Positions 35,737 through 44,114 of a stretch of 64,000 bases of DNA are shown here, piece by piece. The stretch spans positions 98,553-162,552 of the forward strand of contig NZ_AZDH01000009.1 of the NCBI RefSeq assembly GCF_001435445.1, given 5' to 3'. The notes under the pieces were generated by a model. That model saw only the letters and a list, made by a program, of their open reading frames with translations, ran no database searches and was not told the DNA's origin. The stretch's first letter is position 1; each line of letters begins with the position of its first letter. The position numbers and the translations under genes were made by a program. Source of the stretch: Companilactobacillus kimchii DSM 13961 = JCM 10707. GTDB taxonomy: Bacteria; Bacillota; Bacilli; Lactobacillales; Lactobacillaceae.

Positions 35737-37463
35737 AAGTAATTGATGGAATTAAGAAGTATGGCGCTGAATATATCAGACCGTTAATTATAGCAATTGT
35801 CTTTGCTATGGCAGGTAGTATCTTCACAATTGTGGGACCCAGTCAATTAAGCAAGATCACTGATTTGATCAGTAAAGGCTTATTTGGAAAAATTAATTTA
35901 ACACAAGTTATGCATATTGTGGTAATCTTGGCTGCTATTTATGTAGCTGCTGCAATCTTGTCATATGGTCAAGGCTACATTATGGCGACGATCACACAAC
36001 GTTTTACTCAAAAGTTAAGAACTAAAATAACTGAAAAAATCAATAATCTACCATTACAATACTTTGATACTCACAATGAGGGTGATACATTAAGTCGAGT
36101 AACTAATGACTTGGATACTGTTGGTCAATCATTAAATCAAAGTTTAGGATTATTAGTTTCAGCTGTAACATTGCTTCTAGGTAGTATCGTTATGATGTTT
36201 ACTACTAACATTAAATTAGGAACGACGGCTGTTTTATCAGTATTAGTAGGATTTGCTTTAACAATTCTATTAATTTCGAAATCACAGAGATACTTTTACA
36301 ATCAACAGAATAAACTAGCTGACGTTTCCGGTTACTTAGAAGAAATTTATGCTGGACATGATGTTGTAAAGACTTATAACTATACGAACCAGGCTAGACA
36401 AGAATTCACACAGTTGAATGATGATTTACAAACAAATGTCTGGAAATCACAATTTCTATCAGGAATAATGCAACCATTGATGAATTTCATCGGTAACTTT
36501 GGTTATGTGATGGTCAGTGTTGTCGGGGCTGTTCTAGTATTGAAAGGGCAGATCAGTATTGGTGTGATTGTAGCTTTCATGATCTATGTACGACTATTTA
36601 CACAACCTTTATCACAGATTACACAGGCCTTTACCAGTTTGCAATCGGCTCAGGCAGCTATGAAACGAGTTTTCAATTTTCTCGGTGAAAAAGAGGTTGA
36701 AACAGACGATGATAAGCAGACATTATCTGGTACTAAGGGAAATGTTGAATTTGATAATGTTGAATTCGGCTATCTACCTGACCAGAAGATCATTAAGAAT
36801 TTCTCAATGAAGGCTAAGGCTGGTCAAAAAGTTGCCATTGTTGGTCCGACGGGATCAGGTAAAACAACCACTGTTAATCTGTTGATGCGTTTCTATGATT
36901 TAAATAGTGGAAAGATTACGATTGATGGTGTTGATATTAAAGATATGCCACGTTCTGATGTTAGAAATCAATTCGATATGGTATTACAGGAAGCTTGGAT
37001 TTTTGAAGATACCGTTAGAAATAATTTGGTTTACAATCAAAAGAATATCTCAGATGAACAAATTAAAGCTGCAACTAAAGCCGTTGATTTGGATCACTTT
37101 ATTGAAACACTACCAAACGGCTATGATACTGTTCTAGACGATTCTGTAAGTCTCTCAGTGGGACAAAAACAATTGTTAACAATTGCGCGGGCTCTGATTA
37201 GAAATGCTCCTATGTTGATTTTGGACGAGGCAACTAGTTCAGTTGATACTAGAACCGAAGAACAGATTCAAAAAGCGATGGACGTCTTGATGAAAGGAAG
37301 GACATCATTTGTTATCGCTCATCGACTTTCAACTATTAAGAATGCTGATATGATTTTAGTAGTTAAGGATGGTGAAATCATTGAGCGAGGAACTCATGAA
37401 GAGTTGATGACACAAAATGGTTTCTATACAAATATGTACAATAGTCAATTTACTAAGGAGTAG
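35733..37463 (+). CDS. Heterodimeric ABC exporter subunit with canonical catalytic Glu
   Basis: A 576-residue half-transporter with six helices (about residues 20-310) and an ATPase domain: Walker A GPTGSGKTT, an altered signature LSVGQKQL, Walker B MLILDEATSSVD with the catalytic Glu, and H-loop IAHRLST. Its odd signature pairs across the dimer with the degenerate Walker site of the first subunit, leaving one active ATP site. Translationally coupled (ATGA-type overlap) to that subunit. Same MarR-controlled operon. Confidence 0.88.
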   Translation: MKVIDGIKKYGAEYIRPLIIAIVFAMAGSIFTIVGPSQLSKITDLISKGLFGKINLTQVMHIVVILAAIYVAAAILSYGQGYIMATITQRFTQKLRTKITEKINNLPLQYFDTHNEGDTLSRVTNDLDTVGQSLNQSLGLLVSAVTLLLGSIVMMFTTNIKLGTTAVLSVLVGFALTILLISKSQRYFYNQQNKLADVSGYLEEIYAGHDVVKTYNYTNQARQEFTQLNDDLQTNVWKSQFLSGIMQPLMNFIGNFGYVMVSVVGAVLVLKGQISIGVIVAFMIYVRLFTQPLSQITQAFTSLQSAQAAMKRVFNFLGEKEVETDDDKQTLSGTKGNVEFDNVEFGYLPDQKIIKNFSMKAKAGQKVAIVGPTGSGKTTTVNLLMRFYDLNSGKITIDGVDIKDMPRSDVRNQFDMVLQEAWIFEDTVRNNLVYNQKNISDEQIKAATKAVDLDHFIETLPNGYDTVLDDSVSLSVGQKQLLTIARALIRNAPMLILDEATSSVDTRTEEQIQKAMDVLMKGRTSFVIAHRLSTIKNADMILVVKDGEIIERGTHEELMTQNGFYTNMYNSQFTKE

Positions 37464-37533
37464 TAATTACTGAGATGGGTTTAGACTGCCGTCCTTCACA
37501 ACAAGAAAATTTGGCTGGAACGCCATGGGCCGA

Positions 37534-37581
37534 CTTAGAGCTAATTATTTCACACTTCGTGCAAAATAATGGATCTCTAAG
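37534..37581. repeat. Nested 48-base hairpin module, copy A
   Basis: CTTAGAGCTAATTATTT..CACTTCGTG..AAATAATGGATCTCTAAG, arms around CTTCG. It sits in the loop of the first hairpin of the right inverted repeat. It is the same module, inverted, as 37924-37971. A further hairpin (TCCCTAAGCAAT/ATTGCTTAGGGA type) follows at 37591-37617. Confidence 0.7.
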
Positions 37582-37696
37582 CTCGACCTTTCCCTAAGCA
37601 ATAAATTGCTAAGGGAATCTCATGGCTGAGCCAATTTTCTTGTTGCTCCGGACTAAATCCTGCTTTGTTTATCAGTTATCGTAAAATATGAATAAT

Positions 37697-37770
37697 AAAA
37701 ACAGCCTCTATTAAGAGATACTCAAAATATATAGAATATATATTTTGAATACTTAATAGGGCTGTTTTTT
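37697..37770. repeat. Dispersed terminator-like hairpin, copy 4
   Basis: ACAGCCTCTATTAAGAGATACTC against GAATACTTAATAGGGCTGT (in part), then T6. It lies inside the right inverted repeat and would terminate the ABC operon. Confidence 0.78.
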
Positions 37771-37923
37771 GATTTGAAATTTCTATTTGGATTGTGTAGA
37801 GCTAAAAATTTTAAAACATCGATAATAATAGAACAGGGGGAACTAGTCGGTAGTAAAAAATCCGTGGGCCCTCAGTGGTGCAGTTATACTTAGCTTGCGT
37901 AGCAAGGTTAGTATAAGACCGAT

Positions 37924-37971
37924 CTTCGAGATCCATAATTTCGCACAAAGTGCGGAATTATTAGCTTGAAG
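37924..37971. repeat. Nested 48-base hairpin module, copy B
   Basis: CTTCGAGATCCATAATTTCGCAC-AAA-GTGCGGAATTATTAGCTTGAAG (arms in part). It is the same length as copy A and matches its reverse complement. It sits in the loop of the second long hairpin and is absent from the left inverted repeat. Confidence 0.7.
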
Positions 37972-38137
37972 TCGTGTCCACCACGTTCCAGTGGCCCACA
38001 GATTTTTTGCGGACGACGGCATATTTCAGTTACATTAGATAAACTATCTTCATAAAAAATATATTATTTTTTAAATTAAAATTCATGTGGAAATAGTGTA
38101 ACAATAGTCATTTTGACTATATTCCATTATTCCATCC

Positions 38138-38178
38138 GGTATAGAACAATTGACAGATGTATAAACATATTATAAAAT
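38138..38178 (+). promoter_or_regulatory. Promoter with GGTATAGA motif before the GH13 gene
   Basis: TTGACA (38150-38155), a 17-base spacer and TAAAAT (38173-38178). GGTATAGA (38138-38145) touches the -35; the same octamer forms the inverted arms at 42756-42787. It resembles half-sites of HutC/NagR-type GntR regulators. Confidence 0.6.
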
Positions 38179-38222
38179 TGCGTCGTTAAGTGAGGATCTA
38201 TTTAATATTGAGGAGTATTAAA

Positions 38223-39872
38223 ATGAAGGAATGGCAAAAAGAAACTGTTTATCAGATCTATCCGCGCAGTTTTCAAGATTCTAACGGGGATGGTATCGGT
38301 GATATCAACGGTATTATTTCGCGTCTCGATTATTTACAAAAACTGGGAATTGGGTTGATTTGGTTAACACCAATGTACCTTTCACCCGGGAATGATAATG
38401 GGTACGATATCGCTGATTATTACAAGATTGATCCTGTTTTTGGAACAATGGATGACTTTGAGAAACTACTATCAGAAGCACATAAGCGTGATATTAAGAT
38501 CATTATGGATATGGTATTGAACCATACCTCAAATGAAAATCCTTGGTTTAAGGAAGCTTTAAAATCAAAGGATAATCCGTATCACAATTACTATATTTGG
38601 CGTGATCCTGTTGATGGACATGAACCAAATAACTGGGTTTCAAAGTTTAGTGGTAGTGCTTGGAAGTACGTACCTGAATTAGATCAGTATTATTTACATC
38701 TGTATGATGTGACAATGCCCGATTTGAATTGGCGTAATGAAAATTTACGAGCTGAAATTTTTAAGATGTTGACGTACTGGGCTAATAAGGGTATTGATGG
38801 TTTTCGTTTGGATGTTATTAACAATATTTCCAAAGATAAGAATATGCCAAACGATACTTTTGATACGCCTTTGGATGATGGACGAAACTTCTATACCAAT
38901 GGACCACATGTTCATGAATATATTCACGAAATGTACGAGAAAGTTTTTGGACCAAATAAGTTTGTAACGGTTGGCGAATTATCATCAACTCCTATTTCTG
39001 AAGCTGTGAAATATACTAACCCTAAACGTCAGGAATTGTCGATGGCATTTACTTTCCATCATGTGAAAGTTGATTATACCAATGGCAAGAAATGGACTTT
39101 GGGACATTATAAATTAACTGATTTGACTAGTATTTTGAGTGCTTGGCAAACACAAATGCAACGTCACGGCGGTTGGAATGCTTTATTCTGGAATAATCAC
39201 GATCAACCACGGGCAATTTCGAGATTTACTAATGATGATGAATATCGTGATCAATCAGCTAAACTGTTGGCAATGGTTGAATTTGGATTGCAAGGAACAC
39301 CTTATATTTATCAAGGTGATGAAATTGCAATGAAGAATGCTTATTTTACTGATATCAAGCAATATAAGGATCATGAATCAATCAATGCCTATCATGCAAT
39401 GTTAAAAAATGGGATGTCTGAGGATCTAGCACTTCAAATCTTGCAACAAAAGTCGCGTGAGAATTCACGACTACCAATGCAATGGGATTCGACTAAGTAT
39501 TACGGGTTTACAACTGGTCAGCCATGGCTAAAACCACAACATCATGATGACTATTCAGTTGAAAAAGTGTTGAAAACGAAGAACAATATCTTCGATTTTT
39601 ATCGTGCATTGATTTTTCTACGAAAACACAAGACAGTACTTGTTGATGGGGAATACAAGTTACTGAATCCTAAGGATAATAGCGTCTATAGCTATGAAAG
39701 ATTTAATAATAAGCGTAAAATTTTAGTAATGGCTAATTTTACTGAGCAAGCTCAAGAACGTGATGTAGCTGCTGGTTTCGATTTGATTTTGGGGAATTAT
39801 GGCGATATGCAGCTCAATCGTGGAAAGATAACTTTGCGTCCATATGAATCAGTCATGTTAGAAAAGAAGTAG
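38223..39872 (+). CDS. GH13 alpha-glucosidase (oligo-1,6-glucosidase / dextran glucosidase type)
   Basis: A 549-residue cytosolic GH13_31 enzyme. The nucleophile Asp is in GFRLDVIN, the acid/base Glu in VGELSST and the third Asp in NNHDQPR. Valine directly after the nucleophile (DVIN) is the known mark of alpha-1,6 specificity, so isomaltose or isomalto-oligosaccharides are the likely substrates. I use ATG 38223 after TTGAGGAG; an earlier in-frame ATG lacks an RBS. A GntR/TreR-like regulator gene follows 62 bases later. No trehalose PTS is adjacent. Confidence 0.88.
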   Translation: MKEWQKETVYQIYPRSFQDSNGDGIGDINGIISRLDYLQKLGIGLIWLTPMYLSPGNDNGYDIADYYKIDPVFGTMDDFEKLLSEAHKRDIKIIMDMVLNHTSNENPWFKEALKSKDNPYHNYYIWRDPVDGHEPNNWVSKFSGSAWKYVPELDQYYLHLYDVTMPDLNWRNENLRAEIFKMLTYWANKGIDGFRLDVINNISKDKNMPNDTFDTPLDDGRNFYTNGPHVHEYIHEMYEKVFGPNKFVTVGELSSTPISEAVKYTNPKRQELSMAFTFHHVKVDYTNGKKWTLGHYKLTDLTSILSAWQTQMQRHGGWNALFWNNHDQPRAISRFTNDDEYRDQSAKLLAMVEFGLQGTPYIYQGDEIAMKNAYFTDIKQYKDHESINAYHAMLKNGMSEDLALQILQQKSRENSRLPMQWDSTKYYGFTTGQPWLKPQHHDDYSVEKVLKTKNNIFDFYRALIFLRKHKTVLVDGEYKLLNPKDNSVYSYERFNNKRKILVMANFTEQAQERDVAAGFDLILGNYGDMQLNRGKITLRPYESVMLEKK

Positions 39873-39934
39873 ATATTTAGTATCTTCGAATAGATGAGGT
39901 TGTTGCTTTTAAGCAATTATATTGAGGAGAAATT

Positions 39935-40666
39935 ATGCCAAAAAATTTATATTCAGATATATATCACATATTGAAAGGTGAAATCGATAGTGATGTTTAT
40001 CCACCAAAAACAATTTTGCCAGGTGAGGAAGAATTATCAGAACGTTTCAGCGTAACTAGAAACACGATTCGCCGTGCTTTGAAAAAACTGCAATCTGAGG
40101 GTCTAGTTTACACAGTTAAGGGACGTGGAGTAGTTGTACTAGAACCAGTTACCGACAATCGAATGGTCTTTTCAGCTGCTAATCATTTTGGATTTCAAGA
40201 TTTGACTAGTTTTCCACAGAATAAGTCAATCAGGGAACTAGCTACAAAGGTTTTAACTTTTGAGGAAGTCGAAATTGATAGTGAATTGTCAGAGCACACT
40301 TCTTTTAGCTTAGGTGATATAGCCTATCATGTTGAAAGATTGCGTATGGTAAATGGTAAGGCAATGGCTCTAGATACTAGTTATTTTAGAAAAGAAAATA
40401 TGCCTAATTTGAGTGAGAATGACGCGCAAAAATCTATTTATCAATATATTCGTGATGAAAATCTCTTTAAAATTGCTGCTGCTCGTTCAGTTGCAACTGT
40501 AGAAACAGCGGATGAAAGAGAAACGGATTTGTTGGATTTGGATGAATCTAATTGTGTCGGTGTTTTGAAGAAATATGTTTACACTGATTTGGGAAGTTTA
40601 TTTGAATGTACGGAAACTAAATATATTCCTAATCATTTCTCATTGGTTGGATTTGAATCATATTAG
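39935..40666 (+). CDS. GntR family regulator with UTRA domain (TreR-like)
   Basis: A 243-residue regulator: GntR winged HTH (LSERFSVTRNTIRRALKKLQ, residues about 34-53) and a UTRA effector domain (about 95-240; ISYHVERLRMVNGKAMALD-like stretch). RBS TTGAGGAG. It directly follows the GH13 gene and probably regulates it in response to a sugar phosphate. The convergent neighbour across a shared terminator is another UTRA-type GntR. Confidence 0.86.
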   Translation: MPKNLYSDIYHILKGEIDSDVYPPKTILPGEEELSERFSVTRNTIRRALKKLQSEGLVYTVKGRGVVVLEPVTDNRMVFSAANHFGFQDLTSFPQNKSIRELATKVLTFEEVEIDSELSEHTSFSLGDIAYHVERLRMVNGKAMALDTSYFRKENMPNLSENDAQKSIYQYIRDENLFKIAAARSVATVETADERETDLLDLDESNCVGVLKKYVYTDLGSLFECTETKYIPNHFSLVGFESY

Positions 40667-40669
40667 AAA

Positions 40670-40712
40670 CAAAAAAAGTGAGTACCCACGGAAGGGTTAC
40701 TCACTTTTTGTT
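40670..40712. terminator. Bidirectional terminator
   Basis: AAAAAAAGTGAGTACCC and GGGTTACTCACTTTTTG between two convergent GntR genes. Confidence 0.88.
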
Positions 40713-40716
40713 ATGA

Positions 40717-41439
40717 TTAGAATTTAATGATTTGATTGAAAATAAAGTTATCAGGAATAAAATGTGATTCAGTATATTCGAATTGTTTGCCATCATCATT
40801 AAAGGCAAAGCTAACCATATTGCCAACACAATTATTGATTCCTAGATTGAGATGTTCGTAGTCAATTTGGGAAGCGTGCTCGATTCGTAATTGTCGTTTA
40901 ACTACGGCAATTTTCATCTGTAAATCTTTTTTTATGTAGTCGTAGATTGAACCTGATGCAATTTCAGGTGTGATTTCCGGAACAATTTGTGCGTTGAAGT
41001 AATTGATATCCAAAACAGCACTTTTAGTATTAATTCTACGAATACGTTTGATAGCATAAACGGGAACGCCTACTGAAAAAGATGTTTTTAAATGAAGCTT
41101 TTCATCGACAATGATCTGTTGAAAGTCTGCGATAATTGTTTTTCGATCGATTTTTTGGGTACTATTGAGAGATTGAAGACCATTTATTTTTGACAAGCTA
41201 AGATTGATTTCTTTAGTTTGAGGGGTTTGTTCTAAAACAACCACGCCTTTACCTTTGACACTGTAAACAAGTCCTTCGTTAACCAGCTGTTTAATGGCCT
41301 TTCTGATTGCGTAACGGCTAACGTTGAATTCTTCAATCAGAGCATCTTCAGTTGGCAAACGCATCTTAATGTTGTATTGTCCGCTTAAGACACGCTCTTT
41401 TAATATTGTATAAATATCACTGTTAGTAGTTTCAACCAT
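40717..41439 (-). CDS. GntR family regulator with UTRA domain
   Basis: A 240-residue regulator with a GntR HTH (IEEFNVSRYAIRKAIKQLVN, about residues 30-50) and a C-terminal UTRA domain. Similar in plan and partly in sequence to the convergent GntR gene. RBS GGAGATTT. It lies downstream of the SGNH esterase gene on the same strand. A near-palindrome AATTGATCAA (41461-41470) lies about 20 bases upstream of its start and may be its own operator. Confidence 0.85.
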   Translation of the reverse strand: MVETTNSDIYTILKERVLSGQYNIKMRLPTEDALIEEFNVSRYAIRKAIKQLVNEGLVYSVKGKGVVVLEQTPQTKEINLSLSKINGLQSLNSTQKIDRKTIIADFQQIIVDEKLHLKTSFSVGVPVYAIKRIRRINTKSAVLDINYFNAQIVPEITPEIASGSIYDYIKKDLQMKIAVVKRQLRIEHASQIDYEHLNLGINNCVGNMVSFAFNDDGKQFEYTESHFIPDNFIFNQIIKF

Positions 41440-41591
41440 TATTAAATCTCCAATAAATATAATTGATCAATATATACTATTCATATTACATTATATTAAA
41501 AATGATTTAAACACGTTACCCTAAAACTTAATTATAAATATAAAGATATATTCCAAAAATCTATGTACTTTATATATCATGGAATATTATT

Positions 41592-42668
41592 TTAGATCAT
41601 TCGTTTGCGGATTAATTGTTCTTCAATAAACTTAGCAACTTGTTTACCACCTTCGTTAGAGAGATGGACATGGTCACCATAGTCAAATTCTGATTTAAGT
41701 TTATTATCTTCACCAACGAAACCAGCAATATCAATAATATGTGGCATCTTTAATAATTCATGATTAACTGCCAGACGAATTTTTTCTTTTTCTTCTGACC
41801 AAGCGAAGACACCACCATTAATATTGCCATAAGCGGGGGTAATGGTCATTGGAACGAAAGTAATACCATGCTTTTTACACTTTTTTCTTAAGGCATGAAC
41901 GGCCTTGATTAGGGCATTAGCATTAGGTAATTCACTGACTGGAGCACCAGTACCAGGGTGAAGTAAATCATTGACGCCTTCCATGAATATAACTATGTTA
42001 GGTTGATATTCTGCAATCATATGGTCAAAACGAGTGAAACCAGCTTCACCAAAACTAGTAGACCATTGTGATGTGCTGTGGCCGGGATGAAGTAGACGGT
42101 TGCCTGAGATACCGTAATTAGCAGTGACACAATGGAATTCTTTTTCCAAATCGATAGAAAGAGGGGCAGCATAATTGCCCTGATTAGTTAAAGAGTCACC
42201 AAATAAGCCAATTTTCTTATGTGCATGGTCGGTTTTTATTTGAATTTCTGAAATACCGAAGAAATATTTGGTTTCTTTAGGATCAGAGTTCTCAGTCCTA
42301 ATTAAATCATTGGAAATAGTTAAACCTAACGTGTGAATGGCTTTAGTAGGTGAAATTAGATCAATTGAAAGATAAGATTCAGCTGGTAAGTTGAAATCGA
42401 TCCAATCAGACCATTCTACTAAGCGAGATTCTACAGCAAAAGATTTTCGACCATCCTTTGTTACTGCAACTTTTTTCTTAGAATCAGTATAAATTTCTAA
42501 GTTTTCAATTACTAGTGGCATTTCGCCATATAAATTGTTGAGTTGTAATCGAATTTTTTTGCTGGCAAAAGGTTGGAATATTTCTAAATGTTGATGACCG
42601 TTAGCATTAATATGGTCAAGGTTATCGTAGTTGCTGAAATTATGTTTCCATGTGGTAGTTTTAATCAT
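41592..42668 (-). CDS. SGNH/GDSL hydrolase, carbohydrate-esterase-like
   Basis: A 358-residue protein. An N-terminal beta-sandwich-like domain (about 1-145) precedes an SGNH hydrolase domain. The blocks are visible: nucleophile Ser in GLFGDSLT, Gly/Asn in NYGISGNR, Asn in MEGVNDLLHPG, and catalytic Asp/His in DYGDHVHLS. No signal peptide, so cytosolic. This two-domain form is typical of bacterial carbohydrate esterases (deacetylases). Divergent from gntR of the PTS/GH1 operon, which suggests removal of acyl groups from imported glycosides. Confidence 0.85.
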   Translation of the reverse strand: MIKTTTWKHNFSNYDNLDHINANGHQHLEIFQPFASKKIRLQLNNLYGEMPLVIENLEIYTDSKKKVAVTKDGRKSFAVESRLVEWSDWIDFNLPAESYLSIDLISPTKAIHTLGLTISNDLIRTENSDPKETKYFFGISEIQIKTDHAHKKIGLFGDSLTNQGNYAAPLSIDLEKEFHCVTANYGISGNRLLHPGHSTSQWSTSFGEAGFTRFDHMIAEYQPNIVIFMEGVNDLLHPGTGAPVSELPNANALIKAVHALRKKCKKHGITFVPMTITPAYGNINGGVFAWSEEKEKIRLAVNHELLKMPHIIDIAGFVGEDNKLKSEFDYGDHVHLSNEGGKQVAKFIEEQLIRKRMI

Positions 42669-42755
42669 AATAATTCCTTCTTTTTTAAGGGCCTGTATAG
42701 TAGTATCATAACATGTTTAAACAGTTATAGTTAAAGATAAAATTGAAAAAATAAT

Positions 42756-42787
42756 GGTATAGATGATTTGTTAGACTTATCTATACC
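42756..42787. promoter_or_regulatory. Inverted GGTATAGAT pair between SGNH and gntR genes
   Basis: GGTATAGAT (42756-42764) and ATCTATACC (42779-42787) face each other across 14 bases. The left side ATGGTATAGATGATT resembles NagR/DasR-type GntR sites. Possible operator for one of the UTRA regulators. Confidence 0.5.
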
Positions 42788-42816
42788 GTGAGTTATAATT
42801 ACTTATAGTTCAAGTA

Positions 42817-42838
42817 AATATTTGTTATAACAAATATT
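42817..42838. promoter_or_regulatory. Perfect GntR palindrome, copy 1
   Basis: A perfect 22-base palindrome whose core is ATTTGTTATAACAAAT, 23 bases before the GntR gene. The core recurs exactly before the PTS operon. Confidence 0.78.
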
Positions 42839-42861
42839 GAGTTAAGTTCGGAGGCACGTAT

Positions 42862-43557
42862 ATGAAAGAGACGCCCAAATATGTGATTGTGGCGAATCGT
42901 TTAAGACAGCAGATTTTGGAGAAAGAATATCAAATCAACGAACAGCTACCACAAGAAACAGCGATAGCTAAGTCACTGAATGTCAGTCGAATTACGGTTC
43001 GAAAGGCTTTAGATATTCTGGTAAATGAAGGACTGATCTATCGAATACAAGGTTCGGGAACATTCGTCAAGGATAATCAACCAGGTGAGGGTGTTCAAAG
43101 TAAGCAATCTCTAGAAATATTTGATTTTAATAAGTATTCTGTAAAGCTAATTAATTTTGGCGTAAGCAAACCTAGTCCTACGGTAATGGATCAGATGAAC
43201 ATTAATCAATTCGATTTGACCTATGAAATTGAACGTTTGATTATGAATGGTAAGACAATTATTGCTTTACAAAATATTTTTATGCCCGTAAAGATAATTC
43301 AGGGAATGCAGATGGGATCCTTAATGGGGTCAATTTATGACTTCATTGAAAAGGAATTGGATTTGAATATTGATAGTGCTATCAGAACAGTTTCCTCGGA
43401 AATCTCGAATGATGATACATCTAGAATATTGGACCTATCAAAACCTGAACCTCTATTGACGGTAGAACAGCGTTCATTCCTAGATAATGGGCAAATATTC
43501 GAGTATGCGTATACTTACATTCGTTCATCACAATTCTCATTACATGAATCAGTTTAA
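42862..43557 (+). CDS. GntR family regulator of the PTS/GH1 operon
   Basis: A 231-residue regulator with a GntR HTH (IAKSLNVSRITVRKALDILV, about residues 34-53) and a UTRA domain (about 80-230). RBS GGAGGCACG. A perfect palindrome precedes it and the same core precedes the PTS operon 250 bases downstream. I infer an autoregulated repressor of that operon, released by a phosphorylated glycoside. A terminator separates it from the operon. Confidence 0.87.
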   Translation: MKETPKYVIVANRLRQQILEKEYQINEQLPQETAIAKSLNVSRITVRKALDILVNEGLIYRIQGSGTFVKDNQPGEGVQSKQSLEIFDFNKYSVKLINFGVSKPSPTVMDQMNINQFDLTYEIERLIMNGKTIIALQNIFMPVKIIQGMQMGSLMGSIYDFIEKELDLNIDSAIRTVSSEISNDDTSRILDLSKPEPLLTVEQRSFLDNGQIFEYAYTYIRSSQFSLHESV

Positions 43558-43579
43558 AACAAGTGTTTGATTTCAGAAA

Positions 43580-43614
43580 GTGCAAATTTGCGAAAGCAAG
43601 TTTGCTTTTTTTTT
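43580..43614 (+). terminator. Intrinsic terminator
   Basis: GCAAATTTGC-GAAA-GCAAGTTTGC followed by T9, after the GntR gene. Confidence 0.88.
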
Positions 43615-43713
43615 ATCCAAATAATACAGGATAGTGATAGAAAGCCATTTCTTAACGTATATCCTATAAATAGTTCGAGCAAATATTAGTTTAATAAGTG
43701 ACAACGTGCATTT

Positions 43714-43735
43714 AATATTTGTTATAACAAATTTA
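43714..43735. promoter_or_regulatory. GntR palindrome, copy 2
   Basis: ATTTGTTATAACAAAT (43717-43732), the same 16-base core as at 42817-42838. It lies just upstream of the -35 of the PTS operon. Confidence 0.78.
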
Positions 43736-43744
43736 GAATTGGTA

Positions 43745-43773
43745 TTGACTTCAAAAGTATATGCTTTTATACT
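43745..43773 (+). promoter_or_regulatory. Promoter of the PTS/esterase/GH1 operon
   Basis: TTGACT (43745-43750), a 17-base spacer and TATACT (43768-43773). GntR core 12 bases upstream, cre directly at the start region. Confidence 0.78.
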
Positions 43774-43786
43774 GAAAGCGTTAACA
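43773..43786 (+). promoter_or_regulatory. cre site (CcpA)
   Basis: TGAAAGCGTTAACA fits the consensus TGWNANCGNTNWCA at every position. It overlaps the end of the -10 and the expected transcription start, so it should block the promoter when glucose is present. Confidence 0.82.
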
Positions 43787-43804
43787 AATGAAGGGGGTTT
43801 CAAT

Positions 43805-44113
43805 ATGAAACAATTAAAGATTGCTATCTTTTGTAGTGGGGGATTCTCCACAAGTCTAATTGGTTCAAAGATGCAAAAGGTTTACGACGCTGAGGGTGCT
43901 GATGTAAAAGTTGACGCTTACGACTTCGGTATGGTTGATGAAGTTGGTGATGACGTTGATGTCATCCTACTAGCTCCACAAATTGGTTGGGCATACGATC
44001 AAACTAAGGAAGCTCATCCAGATACAAAAGTAATTCTATTGACCATGCAACAATTCGGTAGCATGGATGGACAAGTTCTTGTAGATGTATTGAAAGAGAA
44101 GGGAATTGGCTAA
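43805..44113 (+). CDS. PTS lactose/cellobiose-type IIB
   Basis: A 102-residue cytosolic EIIB. The phospho-cysteine lies in IAIFCSGGFSTSL (residue 10), a variant of the usual CSxGMST loop with Phe in place of Met. I use ATG 43805 after GAAGGGGG; a longer frame runs into the promoter. First gene of the operon, it passes phosphate from IIA to the sugar carried by IIC. Confidence 0.88.
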   Translation: MKQLKIAIFCSGGFSTSLIGSKMQKVYDAEGADVKVDAYDFGMVDEVGDDVDVILLAPQIGWAYDQTKEAHPDTKVILLTMQQFGSMDGQVLVDVLKEKGIG

Positions 44114-44114
44114 A

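Larger units (their letters stand above)
37470..38035. repeat. Right long inverted repeat of the MarR-ABC region
   Basis: Reverse-complement counterpart of 33000-33366, longer at 566 bases because extra hairpins sit in the loops. Order on the plus strand: ACAAGAAAATTTGGCT hairpin with a large inserted loop (37497-37652), terminator-like hairpin copy 4, AT-rich spacer, then the CCGTGGGCCCT..GGCCCACAG long hairpin (37858-38010). It ends TTCAGTTACAT. It fills most of the gene-free 37464-38222. Confidence 0.8.

Noticed and set aside
43573..43851. Minus-strand frame of 92 codons across the PTS promoter
   Set aside because: It overlaps terminator, operator, promoter and cre on the other strand; composition is not protein-like.
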